A DNA stretch of 64,000 bases from positions 434,001-498,000 of the forward strand of contig MBPM02000021.1 of the NCBI GenBank assembly GCA_001695595.3. The letters are read 5' to 3'. Under the pieces are notes generated by a model that was not told where the DNA came from, searched no databases, and saw nothing but the letters and a program-made list of their open reading frames with translations. This document shows positions 43,854 to 56,400 of this stretch, one piece after another (the stretch's first letter is position 1; every line of letters begins with the position of its first letter). This DNA is from Plasmopara viticola. Lineage: Eukaryota; Oomycota; Peronosporomycetes; Peronosporales; Peronosporaceae. Made by a program: the position numbers and the translations under genes.

Positions 43854-44681
43854 GTTTTCAGCTTGAGGATAGTTAGATGGCGACGCTTGAGGGGATCAAG
43901 GAGCTGCGAGACTTATTTAAAGAAGGTTGGGATTGGAAAGTGGATTGGTGCACAATATGAAATGATTTACAAGGCTGACGGGTCGAAAGACTTGAGGTGT
44001 CGGATGTGAACGTTGCGATGGAAGACAACACGGTGATTGAGTTTAAGCCTAGGAGGTTTTTGCTGATGTGAGGATCACGCAAGGATTTTAGGTCTTGAGC
44101 ACCTGGCGTGTGCGAATACTACTTTTAACGGCTTGAACGGCCACTTGAGTCGTTGACAAGTCGGAAAGTGCTGTGCATTTAGGAGAGGGTTATTAAGCTT
44201 GAGATTGTATCCACTTAAAACATTGATTTTCTTGTGATTGTGTATCTGATGTTATTGATAATCTTGTGTGCTCGTGCTCAAGGCGTCTGAGTTAAAAATT
44301 CATCGTGCACTCCAACCCGCATGCTAAGCCTCTTTTAAAGTCAGCACGACGTCAGCGCTACGTCCATACACGCTATGTAATTGTCGAGCCACTCTGGTCT
44401 AATTGCGCTCGCTACAAAGAAATTTTTTATCCTTGCTCATAATGTTAACTTTGAATCATTCTCGAGCAAAAGCACGTCAGCAATTTGCCAGACTGCAGCC
44501 AGATGGACGGACAGGAAAACTTTCTTTCAAAGACAGAGCCTGTATATGCGTGAAAAAGTAACATCTACATAAGTGCTCATCGTTTGAGTTAGTTCCACGC
44601 CAAAGTACTACATATCATGGTAATAAAAGAGGTCAAGGAATATAAACGCTCCATTTCCTGTCCTAACATACTGCACACCTT
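43854..44681. other. Intergenic region, nothing recognised
   Basis: Between the divergent starts of DRC11 and histidinol dehydrogenase lie about 830 bp with only short frames and no repeat or RNA motif seen. It presumably contains both promoters. Confidence 0.5.
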
Positions 44682-46069
44682 ATGATGTTTAACAGGCAGT
44701 TCAATCCCGACCATCACTCCTGCCTTCGGCACCACCACCAAATGACGTCTCCGCTCAAGCAAATTGCGCCAACCGACGTGGCCAGCTTTGCATATGAACC
44801 TGTCGATGCTTTAGCGCTTCAGGACGCCACTCTTATCGTCAACGACGTACGTACCAAGGGTGAGAAGGCACTAAAGCAGCACGCGGTTCGCCTCGGCGAC
44901 ATCCCGTCCATCGACACGCCGCTGCTCGTGAGTCAATCCGAGCTGGCAAAGGCCTTTTCGAATCTTCCCAAGAACGAGCAAGACGTCCTTCAGCGTACAG
45001 CACAGCGCATCAAAGTCTTTGCACAGGCACAGCGCCACTCAATCACTAACTTTCAGCAGCGTGTCGAAGGCGGGTTCGCAGGCCAAGATGTAAGTCTGAT
45101 TCACCTTATCAGCCTGTTCTTTTGATTTTAATGTCTAAGTATTGGGTTTTTTAGGTCTCACCCATGCACACAGCTGGGTGTTATGCTCCTGGTGGGCGCT
45201 ATCCACTCCCCTCCTCCGTCTTGATGACGGCTGTGACAGCCCGAGTAGCGGGTGTCAAGACGATTGTCGTTGCATCACCTCGTCCAGCTCCTGCTACGCT
45301 GGCCGCTGCGTATGTAGCTGGAGCGGACTATTTTCTAGCTGCTGGCGGTGCACAAGCTATTGCTGCGATGGCCTACGGAATCAGTGTACCCGCTTGTGAC
45401 ATTATTGTTGGACCTGGTAACAAGTGGGTGACCGCAGCCAAGTCGCTGGTGTATGGTAAATGTGCCATCGATATGCTGGCTGGACCATCGGAATGCCTCG
45501 TGATTGCAGACGAGAGTGCCGATGCTGCAACAATTGCAGCAGATTTATTGGCTCAAGCTGAACACGACACGGCGGCTGTACCCATTTTAGTGACTACAAG
45601 TCAGCAACTGATTAATGCAGTAAATGAACAGCTGACCGTCCAATTAGAGACGCTGCCGTCGGCTCCGATTGCCAGAATCAGTGTCCAAAACGGCTTTGCG
45701 GTACGATGTACCGATATGGCAACGTGTGTGACTGTATCGGATTTGCTCGCTCCAGAACATCTAGAGGTCATGACAACCAACGCACAAGAAGTGGCGGCTC
45801 AGGTCTCAAATTACGGTGGACTTTTTATCAATGGACGTGCTGCCGAGGTGTTTGGTGACTATGGCGCTGGACCGAATCACGTGCTTCCAACGGGTGGTAC
45901 AGCCAAATATACGGGTGGACTCTCCGTCCACACGTTTCTCCGTATTCGCACGTGGATGCGTATTGATGACGCGCTTGAATCACAGCCACTTGTGCGAGAT
46001 TCTGCCTTGTTGGCTCGAATCGAAGGATTAGAAGGCCACGCACGTGCAGCTGAAAAGCGCTTGCTATAG
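44682..46069 (+). CDS. hisD: Histidinol dehydrogenase
   Basis: Two exons, 44682-45089 and 45155-46069. The 65-nt intron has gtaagt and ttttag borders and is phase 0. The product is 440 aa from the first ATG or 420 aa from the ATG at 44742 (MTSPLKQIAP), which I consider the more likely start. The family signature covers IVGPGNKWVTAAKSLVYG and DMLAGPSECLVIAD. The zinc and substrate region includes AEHDTAAVP and the C-terminal FGDYGAGPNHVLPT. It performs the last two oxidation steps of histidine synthesis (L-histidinol to L-histidine, two NAD+). The whole enzyme is a stand-alone bacterial/plant-type protein rather than part of a trifunctional fungal HIS4. The 3' end is convergent with the small membrane protein gene, 97 bp apart. 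Confidence 0.92.
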
Positions 46070-46166
46070 CTCGCAACTATGAAAATGAAAAGTAGTGGCA
46101 AGCGAATATAGATTGTATTCGTCTGTGAAGTAGTTACAAGGCTTTTGTACTATTGGCTTGTGTGGC

Positions 46167-46706
46167 TCACCCGAGTTTGTAAACGTGAAGGAGACAATTA
46201 TGAAGAGCTGTAGCGAGCTGACGGAATACTTTGGCTTCGCGAGGAAAAAGGTGCGCTATGATGGAAAGCACGTTGATGTTATAGTCGTACTGTAGCACTA
46301 TAACAAAAAGTGCCGATAGGAAAAGTAGAAAAATGCAGTCAAACCATGCGCTCTTGCTGCCAAAGGATTGACTACTGACACCGAATGGCTTTGACGCTTC
46401 TGTAGCTTTGACCACTTTTGCGTGAGCATGCTTCATCAGCTGTTGCGTCTTTTTCTTTTCTGAAAGAAGCAATTGTTGCAACTTGTCCACTTTCAAACGC
46501 TGATTTGCTTTGTCAACGGCAGCAAGTTGCTTATTCTCAGAGTTTGTCGGACTTTTCGACGAGCTTCCCATTGCAAGTTCCTCGTTTTTATTGGAGTGGA
46601 CGCTCTCAGTAGAGCACTGCAATGGTTTTCCAGGATACACTGCGAGGATCGAGATGACAAGAATCCCAAGGGCCATGCCAAGCCCGACACATTGGACTTC
46701 ATCCAT
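46167..46706 (-). CDS. Small membrane protein with two TM segments and a coiled coil
   Basis: 179 aa. TM1 is at residues 7-25 (CVGLGMALGILVISILAVY). A hydrophilic, charged segment includes a helix of coiled-coil character at about 60-95 (KANQRLKVDKLQQLLLSEKK), and TM2 is at about 124-142 (FDCIFLLFLSALFVIVLQY). The tail is amphipathic. The TM / cytosolic coiled coil / TM layout recalls GET1/WRB-type insertases, but no conserved GET1 residue could be confirmed. No family recognised. It is transcribed away from catalase, sharing the upstream region with the palindrome at 46748. Confidence 0.6.
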   Translation of the reverse strand: MDEVQCVGLGMALGILVISILAVYPGKPLQCSTESVHSNKNEELAMGSSSKSPTNSENKQLAAVDKANQRLKVDKLQQLLLSEKKKTQQLMKHAHAKVVKATEASKPFGVSSQSFGSKSAWFDCIFLLFLSALFVIVLQYDYNINVLSIIAHLFPREAKVFRQLATALHNCLLHVYKLG

Positions 46707-46747
46707 TTTACACTTTCTGCGACGTTTAGAAAACCGCTGTTTTACTT

Positions 46748-46811
46748 AATACACTAAATAATGGGTTTTATCAATGTTTTATCATTGATAAAACCCATTA
46801 TTCAGTGTATT
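46748..46811. repeat. Near-perfect palindrome in a divergent promoter (29-bp arms, 6-nt loop)
   Basis: Arms 46748-46776 and 46783-46811 pair at 28 of 29 positions around loop ttttat, and similarity continues a few bases outward. The core ataatgggttttatcaatg is AT-rich. It lies 42 bp upstream of the small membrane protein ATG and about 220 bp upstream of the catalase ATG. It could be a small foldback/MITE-like insertion, a cruciform-forming element or a symmetric operator for a dimeric factor. It is too long for a typical operator. Confidence 0.9.
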
Positions 46812-47030
46812 AGGTTAAATCCGAAAACTTTTACGCCGATGATAATTATCATCTCTAGTATTTCCTACCAAATACCGTCACTAAGAAGCCACAGTTGACA
46901 AGGCAACTCGTCCCAGAGAATAAATCTGTCACCCCGTTTGTGGATCAATCGAAGAAAACGATGCTCTCCAGTAATCTCTCTCACTCTTGCACTTGCGCCC
47001 ACTGCATCAAGGTTAAAGATCAAAGTACCC

Positions 47031-48569
47031 ATGGCACCACCGACTTGTACGACGAGCAACGGGGCTCCAATGCCAAAGTTCGGCCTCACGGCTTCTGCGA
47101 CTGCGGGGGCCACAGGCCCCCTTTTGCTTCAAGACTTTGAGTTTATCGACCATCTTTCGCACTTTCACCGCGAGCGCGTGCCCGAGCGTGTGGTGCACGC
47201 CAAAGGTGGCGGGGCCTTTGGCTACTTTGAGGTGACTCGGCCGGAAATTACCGAGTATACGTGTGCCAAACTGTTTGCCAAAGTTGGCAAACGGACTCCA
47301 GTTGCGGCGCGGTTTTCCATTGTCACGGGCGAAAATGGAAGTCCGGATACCATGCGCGATCCGCGGGGATTTGCACTGAAGTTTTACACGGAGGAAGGCA
47401 ATTGGGACCTCGTGGGGAACAATACGCCGATTTTTTTCATTCGGGATCCCATTTTGTTTCCCAGTTTTATCCATTCGCAAAAGCGGTTGCCCGCTTCAAA
47501 TTTGAAGGATGCCAATACGGCGTGGGACTTTTGGTCGTTGCGTCCGGAATCGCTGCACATGCAAACGTGGCTGTTTTCGGATCGCGGGATTCCAAATGGC
47601 TATCGATTTATGAATGGGTACGGGAGCAATACGTTTGGGAATGTGAATGCAGATGGCGAATTGACGTATGTCAAGTATCATTTCAAGACGAACCAAGGGA
47701 TTCGAAACTTGCCCGTAGACGAAGCGGCGTTTTTGGCGGGGGCCGACCCGGATTATGCGACTCGGGACTTGTACGAAGCCATTGAAGGGGGCGACTTTCC
47801 ATCGTGGACGCTGTATATCCAGACGATGACGATCGAGGAGGCATGGGAGCACGATGATGTGGCGTTTGACGTGACGAAAGTGTGGCCGCATGGCGACTTT
47901 CCATTGAAGGAAGTGGGACGATTGGTCTTGAATCGGAACCCACGCAATTATTTTGCAGAAGTGGAACAATTGGCGTTTTCCCCGTCCCATTTGGTCCCGG
48001 GGATTACGGCGTCGCCGGATAAGATGCTCCAAGGTCGGTTGTTTTCGTATCCGGATGCCCACCGGTACCGCCTGGGCAAGAATTACCAGCAGATACCGGT
48101 AAACCGTCCCTTGACTGAACCCCAAACGTACCACCGCGATGGTGCCATGGTGGTGAATGGCAACATGGGAAATGCCCCGACCTATTTTCCCAATAGTATG
48201 GGGGGACCCGGAGAAGTGGCGACGCTGCGGTACCCGACGTATGAAGGGGAGCATGCGGTCGTGGACAAATATCCGACGCCCGACGAGGATAATTTTACGC
48301 AGGCGCGCGTGTTTTATCGCGGGGTGTTGGACGAGGAAGCGCGGGAACGGTTGACGGACAATATTGCCACTTCGCTCGTGTATGCGCAAGAGACGATTCA
48401 AGCGCGGACGTTGGCCAATTTTGAAAGGGTGGATGAGGATTATGCCTGTCGGGTGAAGGAAAAGATGGACGAGATGGTGGCGGCCAAGGAAGCGGCGGCG
48501 GAATCGAAGAAGCACGTGACGGCACCGCTGACTGGGCCACGCAAGGCCTTTACCCCCGTGGCGCCCTAG
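47031..48569 (+). CDS. CAT: Catalase (haem, clade with small subunit)
   Basis: 512 aa, intronless, start at the first in-frame ATG (47031); upstream codons in the frame lack an ATG. Key sites are visible: catalytic His in [17 protein letters not shown], haem-pocket [19 protein letters not shown], catalytic Asn in [14 protein letters not shown], and the proximal haem Tyr in [14 protein letters not shown]. It decomposes hydrogen peroxide. The ending FTPVAP is not a peroxisomal PTS1 signal, so location is unclear. In pathogenic oomycetes catalases help withstand the host oxidative burst (general knowledge). The upstream palindrome at 46748 may matter for regulation. Confidence 0.95.
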   Translation: MAPPTCTTSNGAPMPKFGLTASATAGATGPLLLQDFEFIDHLSHFHRERVPERVVHAKGGGAFGYFEVTRPEITEYTCAKLFAKVGKRTPVAARFSIVTGENGSPDTMRDPRGFALKFYTEEGNWDLVGNNTPIFFIRDPILFPSFIHSQKRLPASNLKDANTAWDFWSLRPESLHMQTWLFSDRGIPNGYRFMNGYGSNTFGNVNADGELTYVKYHFKTNQGIRNLPVDEAAFLAGADPDYATRDLYEAIEGGDFPSWTLYIQTMTIEEAWEHDDVAFDVTKVWPHGDFPLKEVGRLVLNRNPRNYFAEVEQLAFSPSHLVPGITASPDKMLQGRLFSYPDAHRYRLGKNYQQIPVNRPLTEPQTYHRDGAMVVNGNMGNAPTYFPNSMGGPGEVATLRYPTYEGEHAVVDKYPTPDEDNFTQARVFYRGVLDEEARERLTDNIATSLVYAQETIQARTLANFERVDEDYACRVKEKMDEMVAAKEAAAESKKHVTAPLTGPRKAFTPVAP

Positions 48570-48665
48570 GGGTTACCGTTTGAAGGTATGGGGTGAAGTG
48601 ATGGATAACCTTTGGTAGCACTTGACAAATAGCTTAAAGAAAGGAAAAGGGCAAAATGAACAAGA

Positions 48666-49271
48666 CTAAGCGATTATAACAGTGCCTAAAAACCAAAATA
48701 TAAGGTGTTTTCTACCTGGTAAAAAGCATGATGTATAAGAGATGTTGCATTTATTAGATCCTACAATGGTCGGGCGATGGCTGGAGAGACTGCATGTCTT
48801 AGGGCATTTTAAACAAGATTGCAATAGCCGACGCTTCTTGGAGGCACACAGAATAGGAATGGAAGCCCAGCTCGACAGTGGTATTGGCGAGTGTTGTATG
48901 CTCAATGGACTAGATATTACGGAAGTTCTGCTGGTAATGTATACCTTGATCTTGCACTCTAGCAATCAATTTAATAAAACTTCACGACAATGCCCTTTTG
49001 AGATTCTTCAATACCTTCATCATATTTAATCGAACCCGGGTGACTTCATCAGATACTAAAGACGGCCTTACACAATCTAGAGCCAAGAATAATGACCAAC
49101 CAAGACGAATGAGCTCGTCTCGTTCAAAGTCAGGGTAGAACGTCCCCCAGTCAACTTGAGTGTTGGCGCCGACTGTAGATTCATAGTGCTCAACCATAAT
49201 TGTCGAGTTGTTAACTCAAAGAGAAGCTCTAAAAATGAACAAGTACCATTAATCGCGCCTGCTCATTCGAT
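48666..49271 (-). other. Possible decayed transposase fragment in the catalase-carboxypeptidase gap
   Basis: The minus-strand frame 49197-48982 contains QVDWGTFYPDFERDE, then LGWSLFLALDC and EVTRVRLNMMKVLKNLKR. The VDWG core followed by hydrophobic strand and helix vaguely resembles the DDE core start of IS21/rve-type transposases. There are stops immediately downstream and no second or third acidic residue was identified. It may be a chance open frame. Confidence 0.25.
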
Positions 49272-52059
49272 TTGCAACTTGAAACGGTAGAGACCAGAAA
49301 TACCTTCCAGCCAAACACGTCCAGTGAGTTCCTACGCGATCTCGTTCGTCAAGTGTCTCCACCTCTTGGGCAAATGTCGAACGTCAATGCGCGCCCGACT
49401 CGATGCAATCGATGTGCAAGTCCTCCCCTTTTCGTACCACCTCCACTTCCACTCATCAATCTACCAGACGAAAGTCGCGTCGCGCAAACGGGCCTTCCAA
49501 GTGAACGGCCATCGATGCTCCCAGTTCGCAAGCATCTCCCCAACACGAAAGCGTCCGTATCGCCGTCCGTCCTTAACCACTTGCAACGACTACCCCCGGA
49601 ACCCATTCTTCAAGAAGACAGTGCCGTGATCGATGCCGAAGCTCTTGCGTACAATGACAGCGACGTTCTCGAACGGCTTTGCGTGTATGAATACAACCAT
49701 CCGCGCGTCTTTCACGAAAGCCACGCCCCGGACGACACGCTCGTGTTTGATTCGTTATTCGAAAGTGGCAATCTCTTTCAAGCTGTGCGTGTGTTTCGAA
49801 ACGTGCCACGTGGGAGTGGGGGATCCCACCACGAGTACGAACTCGTCATCCACCCCGATGTGAAGAATCAAGCGTACCGGCAATGGTTTTACTTTGAAGT
49901 ACGCAATGGGCGACCCGGCACGACGTACCGCTTTGCGCTCGTCAACTTGGCCAAGACCGAAGCCTTGTTTGGCCAAGGCTTGCAACCCGTGGTCTACTCG
50001 GAAATCGACGCCGCGACGAAAGGCGTGGGCTGGAGACATGGCGGCACTCATGTGCGGTACGACACGGCCGGGTCGTCGCGAGCGCCTCTAGGAGCCAACG
50101 CCTTGACGTTTCACTACGAATTCGAGCATGGCCACGACTGTGTCTACTTTGCTTGCCTTCAGCCATACACCTACACAGGTACACAGCAACCCTCGAGCGA
50201 CAAATGCTCGATGTCTTACCTCACCGCGTTGTCTCATTAGATTTAATGGACTACCTCGAGCAGCTCGAACGCGATCCATATCGCATGGGATGCTGTCGTC
50301 GGACTGAGCTCTGTCGGACGCTCGCAGGCAACGTCTGTGATCTCCTCACCATCACGTCTCCAGACAAGGACGGCCTCTTACCCGAAGCCCGACGCAGTAC
50401 GTCTACATGTCTGCTCTGCTACTACACGGTCTTGATCCAATCCATGCCTGTGTATAATCAGTCATCGTGCTGTCAGCCCGCGTTCATCCCGGTGAGCCCA
50501 ATAGTAGCTGGATGATGAAAGGAATCATCGACTACCTCACTAGCCCGACCAGTGGAGCGACGCTCCTTCGACAACACTTTGTCTTTAAACTCGTGCCCAT
50601 GCTCAATCCCGATGGCGTCATCAATGGCAACACTCGCGTCAGTCTCGCCGGGGCGGATTTGAATCGAAAGTGGCGGCACCCCGTCGAGCCACTCTTTCCC
50701 ACAATCTATCACTTGAAACAGCAGCTCGCGCACTTTCAAACCCGGAACCGCGTGGCTCTCTTTTGTGATTTACATGGCCATAGTTTGCATCGCAATATTT
50801 TCATGTACGGCTGCCGGCGGAAAAGCAGCAGCTCCGATGGCAAGCAGGCGACTCGAGGCACGGACGACCCACGGGTCTTTCCAATGATTGTGGCCCGGCA
50901 CGCCCCTTGCTTTTCGTTCGCAAGCTGCAACTTTAGTGTCCAGAAAGCCAAAGCCACGACTGCGCGAGTCGTTGTGAACCAAGAATTGGGCGTCACGAAT
51001 AGTTATACACTCGAGGCTAGTTTTTGTGGACCAAACTTTGGGACTTACGTTGATACGCAGTTTTCCACGGATGAACTCGAAGACATGGGCCGTGCTTGGT
51101 GCCAGAGCTTGCTCGTGTACTACGGTCTTACGTCGCAAGTCCAGGCACTCGAGGCTGAACGAGAGGGATTAGCAAAGCAGCAAGAGGTGGTAACGAGGCA
51201 GCATGGTGCGACCCAAAGCAATGAAGCGTTGACGCGGGAGGATGTTGAGGATGGAACGACGAGGCTGGAGAGAGATTTCCTGCTGGACTGCGAAGCAGCT
51301 GTCTCTGCCTTGTCTGCAGATGACGATCGGAACGACATTGTGGACTTTGGGGAACACAGGTCGCCAGAGTCGGAGGAGTCTGGTGCTGAAGAGATACAGC
51401 GACCTCATCTTGGACATGAACACAATGGCAACGGATTGGTTTCAATCAAACAAAAGTCGACAGAAGACTACAATAAAAAACATTGTCAGACGTCCAGGCC
51501 CTTAAGCCAATCCATTGCCAAAGGAGAAAAGGGGACGAGAAGGAAACGACGCCAACTTCAGATTCGACGGGCCAACTCTGCCGTACCGACTGTGCCGTTG
51601 CGTGCCCAACCTGACCGTGCACTGCCTTCGAAAACCATCCTTGGGCTCGCACCTCAACGTGGTGAAAGAGCGGCAAAAGCCCTTTTTAAACCCACGCTCA
51701 GTCTTGCACGTACGAAGAGCTTGAGTGCACGTTCCACGCGTTCGAGCAAGACGTCTCGAAGCGTTTCCAGTGCCCTGTTTCACCTCGCCATGAACGCTGA
51801 CGTGCGCGCCGGTGCAATGGATACCAAAACGTCGTTGCGGGCGCTGCCCAATGTGTCGATCGGTACTAAGCGCACACTGGCCTACCAGCAACGATATTTG
51901 AATCGAGACGAGCATCAAATCTACTTTAACTTGGCACGAATACGCGACGAGCTGCCGCGATTGCAATCTCCTCATGGCGACCACGAACTACGACGGCAAA
52001 GCTCTCGCGACGAAGGTTTGCAAATGGACTTATCGACACGAAAGTCGCGCAGTTGGTGA
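49272..52059 (+). CDS. Cytosolic carboxypeptidase (CCP/AGBL, M14 family)
   Basis: Three exons, 49272-50178, 50241-50396 and 50462-52059, with introns of 62 and 65 nt; about 886 aa. An apparent frameshift near 50178 is resolved by the first intron, which joins PYTYT to DLMDYLEQLE. The N-terminal beta domain has QWFYFEVRNGRPG. The M14 catalytic domain has zinc ligands in LSARVHPGEPNSSW, the NGNTRVSLAGADLNRKW motif, the third zinc His in FCDLHGHSLH, and a catalytic Glu in SYTLEASFCG. The last 300 residues are a basic, disordered tail. CCPs remove glutamates from tubulin tails and related proteins, tuning axoneme microtubules. The ATG at 49374 (MSNVNARP) is an alternative start. Confidence 0.9.
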
Positions 52060-52372
52060 ATTGACTTCGCCATTCTCTTTTTGTTGCAGTGTGCAGGGAA
52101 TACTTCTTACCATTTCACTCCCTTAATCGTATTTTTACACTTGTCACCTAGATACGCTTGTATATGCTGCATCAGGACCAGAACTACTGCAATTTGGCCC
52201 AACTTGGCGACTTAGCTCCCTGTTTGGGAACTTTCTGAAGGAGAATCAGAGCTACAACGACGAAAATTTAGCACCAATGTTCGTTTGACAAATTACCTCA
52301 AAAATGGTACACTGAATTTTTACCAACTGGTCACAACAAAAATTGCTCTTTTGAACCAGCAAACAGTTGCAA
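52060..52372. other. Short convergent intergenic region
   Basis: 313 bp between the stop codons of carboxypeptidase and the EngB-like GTPase. It contains T-rich 3' UTR-like sequence and no gene. Confidence 0.5.
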
Positions 52373-53343
52373 TTAATTAGGAGGAAGAAGTAGACCTGTC
52401 ATACTGACAAGTTGACGTTGCAGCTCCTTTATTCCAACATTCTCCTTCACACTCGTCACCTGGATAATCGGATTCATACTCTACCAACAACAAGTGCATC
52501 ACAAACCAATTAGTACGCTCCTGACGCTTCTAGAGAAACCATACCAACCATCCTCGTTGCCTTCAATGCCACGTCTTGCGCTTTGAGAATCTGTGTTTCC
52601 ACATCTTTTTGCGTGACCGTGTCCACTTTCGTAAACACGACTTGGTACAGCGCCCCTAACTCATGCAAAAAGTCCATAAAGTCGTGGTCTGCCGGTCCAA
52701 TCCCACGCCTCGCGTCAATGAGCAGCACAATCGTCTTCAAATTGATCCCACGACGATCGTTTACGTACCCCCCCACAAGAGTGTGCCACTCGTCCACGAC
52801 TTTCTTGGGCGCAGCGGCAAACCCGAAACCAGGCATGTCTACGAGGGCCAAGTCGGGTAAACTGCCTCTCTTGCCCCCTACACTGAGGAAATGCAATAGC
52901 TGCGTCCGTCCTGGGGTCTTGGACGTCCTCACAAGTGACTTTTGGCCAGTCAGCGCGTTAATCAACGACGATTTTCCCGCGTTCGACCGACCCGCAAACG
53001 CAATTTCCGGGACATTCCACTCTGGAAGGTCGGTCGGGTCTGAGCTCGACGTGATCAATGTGCTTTTGACCTGAAACAGTCGATTGACGCTGTCTACCTC
53101 GTGAGGACGTAGTTGCGGGGGCTCGTCCACGCCGGCGATGGGCCAAAAGATGGGCAGAGACGCTAGACGGCTCTGTTTCTTGCGCTTCTTGGTTGGAGCG
53201 TGGAGTGCTGGACTGGATGCTATGGATAGCGACGCAGCTGTGAAGGAGACGGAAGACGTTGTGGAGGAGGGGTTGACGCTCGAAAGATGCGGTAGCCGGC
53301 GTGGAAGAGTGCGCAAGAGCGGCAAGCCACGACGCACTTTCAT
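52373..53343 (-). CDS. EngB/YihA-type GTPase, probably mitochondrial ribosome assembly
   Basis: Two exons, 53343-52549 and 52480-52373, joined across a likely 68-nt intron that contains a TACTAAT-like branch site; about 300 aa. Exact donor choice is uncertain (gttggt or gtatgg). G motifs: G1 GRSNAGKSS, G2 region TSKTPGRTQ, G3 DMPGFG, G4 TKVD, and a C-terminal VTSVKENVG that replaces the G5 region. The start at 53343 gives an Arg/Leu-rich N-terminus (MKVRRGLPLLRTLPRRLP) consistent with mitochondrial targeting. Bacterial EngB is needed for large ribosomal subunit assembly. The intronless reading would stop soon after SLEASGAY and lack the last domain. Confidence 0.85.
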
Positions 53344-53466
53344 CTTTTGAGGAACACGGATGGTGTGTACCACACCGTATGCCCTTTGCACTATTGGTAG
53401 AAAACTACTATGAATTTCAAGCTTGCTATAGGGCTTTTTAATATCTTGTTTTAAGAACAATGCCAA

Positions 53467-56400
53467 CTCTCGCCATAAGCCGTCTTGAATTGACTGAGAT
53501 TACGTTCAATGAAGGTAGCGATTCCGACGTCACTCATCGTTCTGATTTTTCTTACCTTTGTAGTCATGTTTGAGCTCGAATTGTGGCTTTGAACGACCGG
53601 GTGACCATCATTCAAAGATAAGCTAAACGAATTCACGGTAAAATTTATCAAGACCATGACAACAGGCTCCAGCGACCCATTTTACTATCGCCCGACAATT
53701 GTCTCTGCTCACGACTAATCAGAATGATCTAAAACAACGTGAGCAAAGTTTACGAACATTTGGATGAGATCTGATTTTGACTCCACATCCTTGTTGGATC
53801 TCCATACAGGCAAGAGTGGGAAAGCTTGAATTACAGCGAAGAAAAGAAATGGCTTGGCGGATGCAAAGTCAAACAAAAAAGAGGCTGTTTGATAAAGCGA
53901 ATTGATATACGTAGCAACATTTAGTATAGCTTTTCGTCTTAGCCTTCTTCAATCTCGGAGCTCTGCTCAGTAAAGCATCTATGAGATCAGGCATAATCGA
54001 AAGCGCAAAAAGAATTTAACCCCCCCTCCCCACATCCTTGATAAAAAGCAGAATTTCGAAAGGCACTGTGGAGCTGCCACAACAAATTTTATTTCGCTTT
54101 CGAATCGTCAAAAATCGGCCTAAAATAAACTAGCTCTGCTAAGAGTTACATTTAGTAATTCTACCTCAATGGAGCAAATTACGTCAGAGAGGACCGTTTT
54201 GACCGCAGAGGAACAGACTTTAATCTCCTGCAAGAATCGAAGTATTGGACCTCAAGATATGGAAATGTCTGCAGCAACCGGTAATGACACAGATGCCACG
54301 CCAGCCTGACTCTTGATGACTTGCTTCTTGAGTACGAGAGAGGAGGATGTCAACAATTTGAAGTACTTGATTCCATTAAGCTCCCTTTATAATTGTGGGC
54401 TTGGGAACATGCAGTGAAATCACCAGTCAGCGTCATTCGTGCAATAACGGCTGAAAATTTGCATAGAAGGTTGGGATTCTTTTTCAATTGCTTTTAAGAC
54501 TGCAGTGGGAAATCTATAGGTGTAATAAATGTGTTATTGCAGTGCTTGCGTGTGCTTGGAGAAAAATGCACCACATTTCAAACATTGCTAGATTTAAAAG
54601 GTCGTCCTTAGTCCATCAGGACTGAATTTGAAACAATGGGCTTGCGAATACTGTCCTGTATGACGAGAAATTGCCAATTACATCATCCCGATGGAGCGAG
54701 CCTGTCTGTGGCTGTATTTCTTTCAAAAAGCGACCTTAACTGCACTTTCATCGTTTCTATTCGACTGTAAATAGTGCTGGGTGGACCTATCACCTGGCCA
54801 CATTCATCTGAACTTGTTTGAGCGATTGCACCCTTAAGTCGAATGCCGATAAGTCTGTTAGGTCACGGAAGATCAGCGAGCTAGTCACATTGGCCTTGCC
54901 GACAAAAATTGGCTGTATACACAGCTCAAAAAGCCTCTGCTTTTGCGAGCGTCTGCAGACATTTTGCTTTAAAAAAGCAGCCGTCGTGACAAGATCGAAA
55001 TTCACAAGGTTTGCGTTTTTTTGCTTGTAGGCAAATAGGCGAGAGCGCTGGCTAAAATGTTGCTCTTAGATGTTTCTCTTTGTGCTTCCAAGATATGCAA
55101 ATTTTTTAAACGTTTAAGCTCAGTAAAGAAACTAACGTAACTTAAGCTACGGTTTCTCAAATGGAGGAAGCAATAAACCTCACCATCAAGTCAAAATGTT
55201 ATGTTAGACATTGGTTTCCATCATATAGCGTCTTAAAGAATAATGAAGTTTTGTGCACGACAAGCATACAGCCAAAATTTTTCCATCCGCTTTCAATATC
55301 AAAATAAATGCTTTGTGATCCGTCATCGAATGCTAAATGTATAATGTGGTTGGGGCAATCACCTTTTTGAGATCTCCTATCTAAGCCAATCACACAAAGA
55401 AGCACATGTAAAGGAGATTTTCTATCCAAGACTGCAATTGCGCACCGAGTCATTTAACAGGGACATAAAAATTGGACTAAGTGTAATTACTTTTTCAAAT
55501 ACGTCAACGATACGTCGTTTGCCGAGAATACATGAAAGTCTTCGCTGTGCATGGCGGTAATTGACCAATGAACAACAATGTTCGAATACTACTTGACAAT
55601 TTGTAATGGTTTCGATTCGAATCCATACAAAGCTGCCAAAATGAATTTATATATTTTTTCGCATCGGTTTGACACGCAGCTTGCGCGGCAAATATGACTT
55701 GCTTGTTTTCATGAGTTTGAGGTGGTGGCTGTATCAGCTTTCTTTCCTGCTTCCAAGTAGCTGTGGCGCATGGAGACGTTAGAGCTCTACAAATTTCTAG
55801 GACTCAGAGGGCACAAACCCGGTAGCCCCGGCTGTGCTGCCAAGAATGGAGTCCAAATCGGAAGCATCTAAGATTAAAGTATAGGACATAATTTTTTTTT
55901 ATTTGAAACGTGGAAATGGCTAAAAATGATCACAGACGATCAAGTGCGTGCGGCATTTGCGGTATCTATCTTAAGAAGGTTGGACTAAAAGCCGGGTACG
56001 GCAACTTCACCTTTAAGCTTGTATTTTTGTTTTGCATTTTTGCTTACTAGGATGTCCTTGCGTAAGCGATTATGACAGGTGTCCTAAGTTCTCGCAACAA
56101 ATCCTCGGTTTTGACTAATAACTTTTTCAAACCTGACCACTTCTCCATCTTGCGTTTAATGATGCATTTGTCTTACTGACCTCAAGGACACCAATGGCAG
56201 CGTATAGACTTATGCCCCACGCTACCATTCGCGGTTCCTACGCGTAGGTGTGACCACATTTTTTGTGGTTGTGTCTCAACGACAAAGGATGAGCCTCAAA
56301 CTCGGGCCTCGCATCCGCGGGTTTCGCCGGCGCACCATCACAACAACTTTGTAGCCAATTATGCTTCCTCTCGATAGGCTTTGTAGCCCTATCTTAGCCT

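Noticed and set aside
47496..48515. 339-aa minus-strand ORF inside catalase
   Set aside because: Antisense shadow of a highly conserved catalase. Its His/Arg-rich composition reflects the complementary codons.
50160..50245. Frameshift in the carboxypeptidase gene
   Set aside because: A 62-nt GT-AG intron at 50179-50240 restores the frame and the conserved PYTYTDL-x-DYL block, so the gene is intact.
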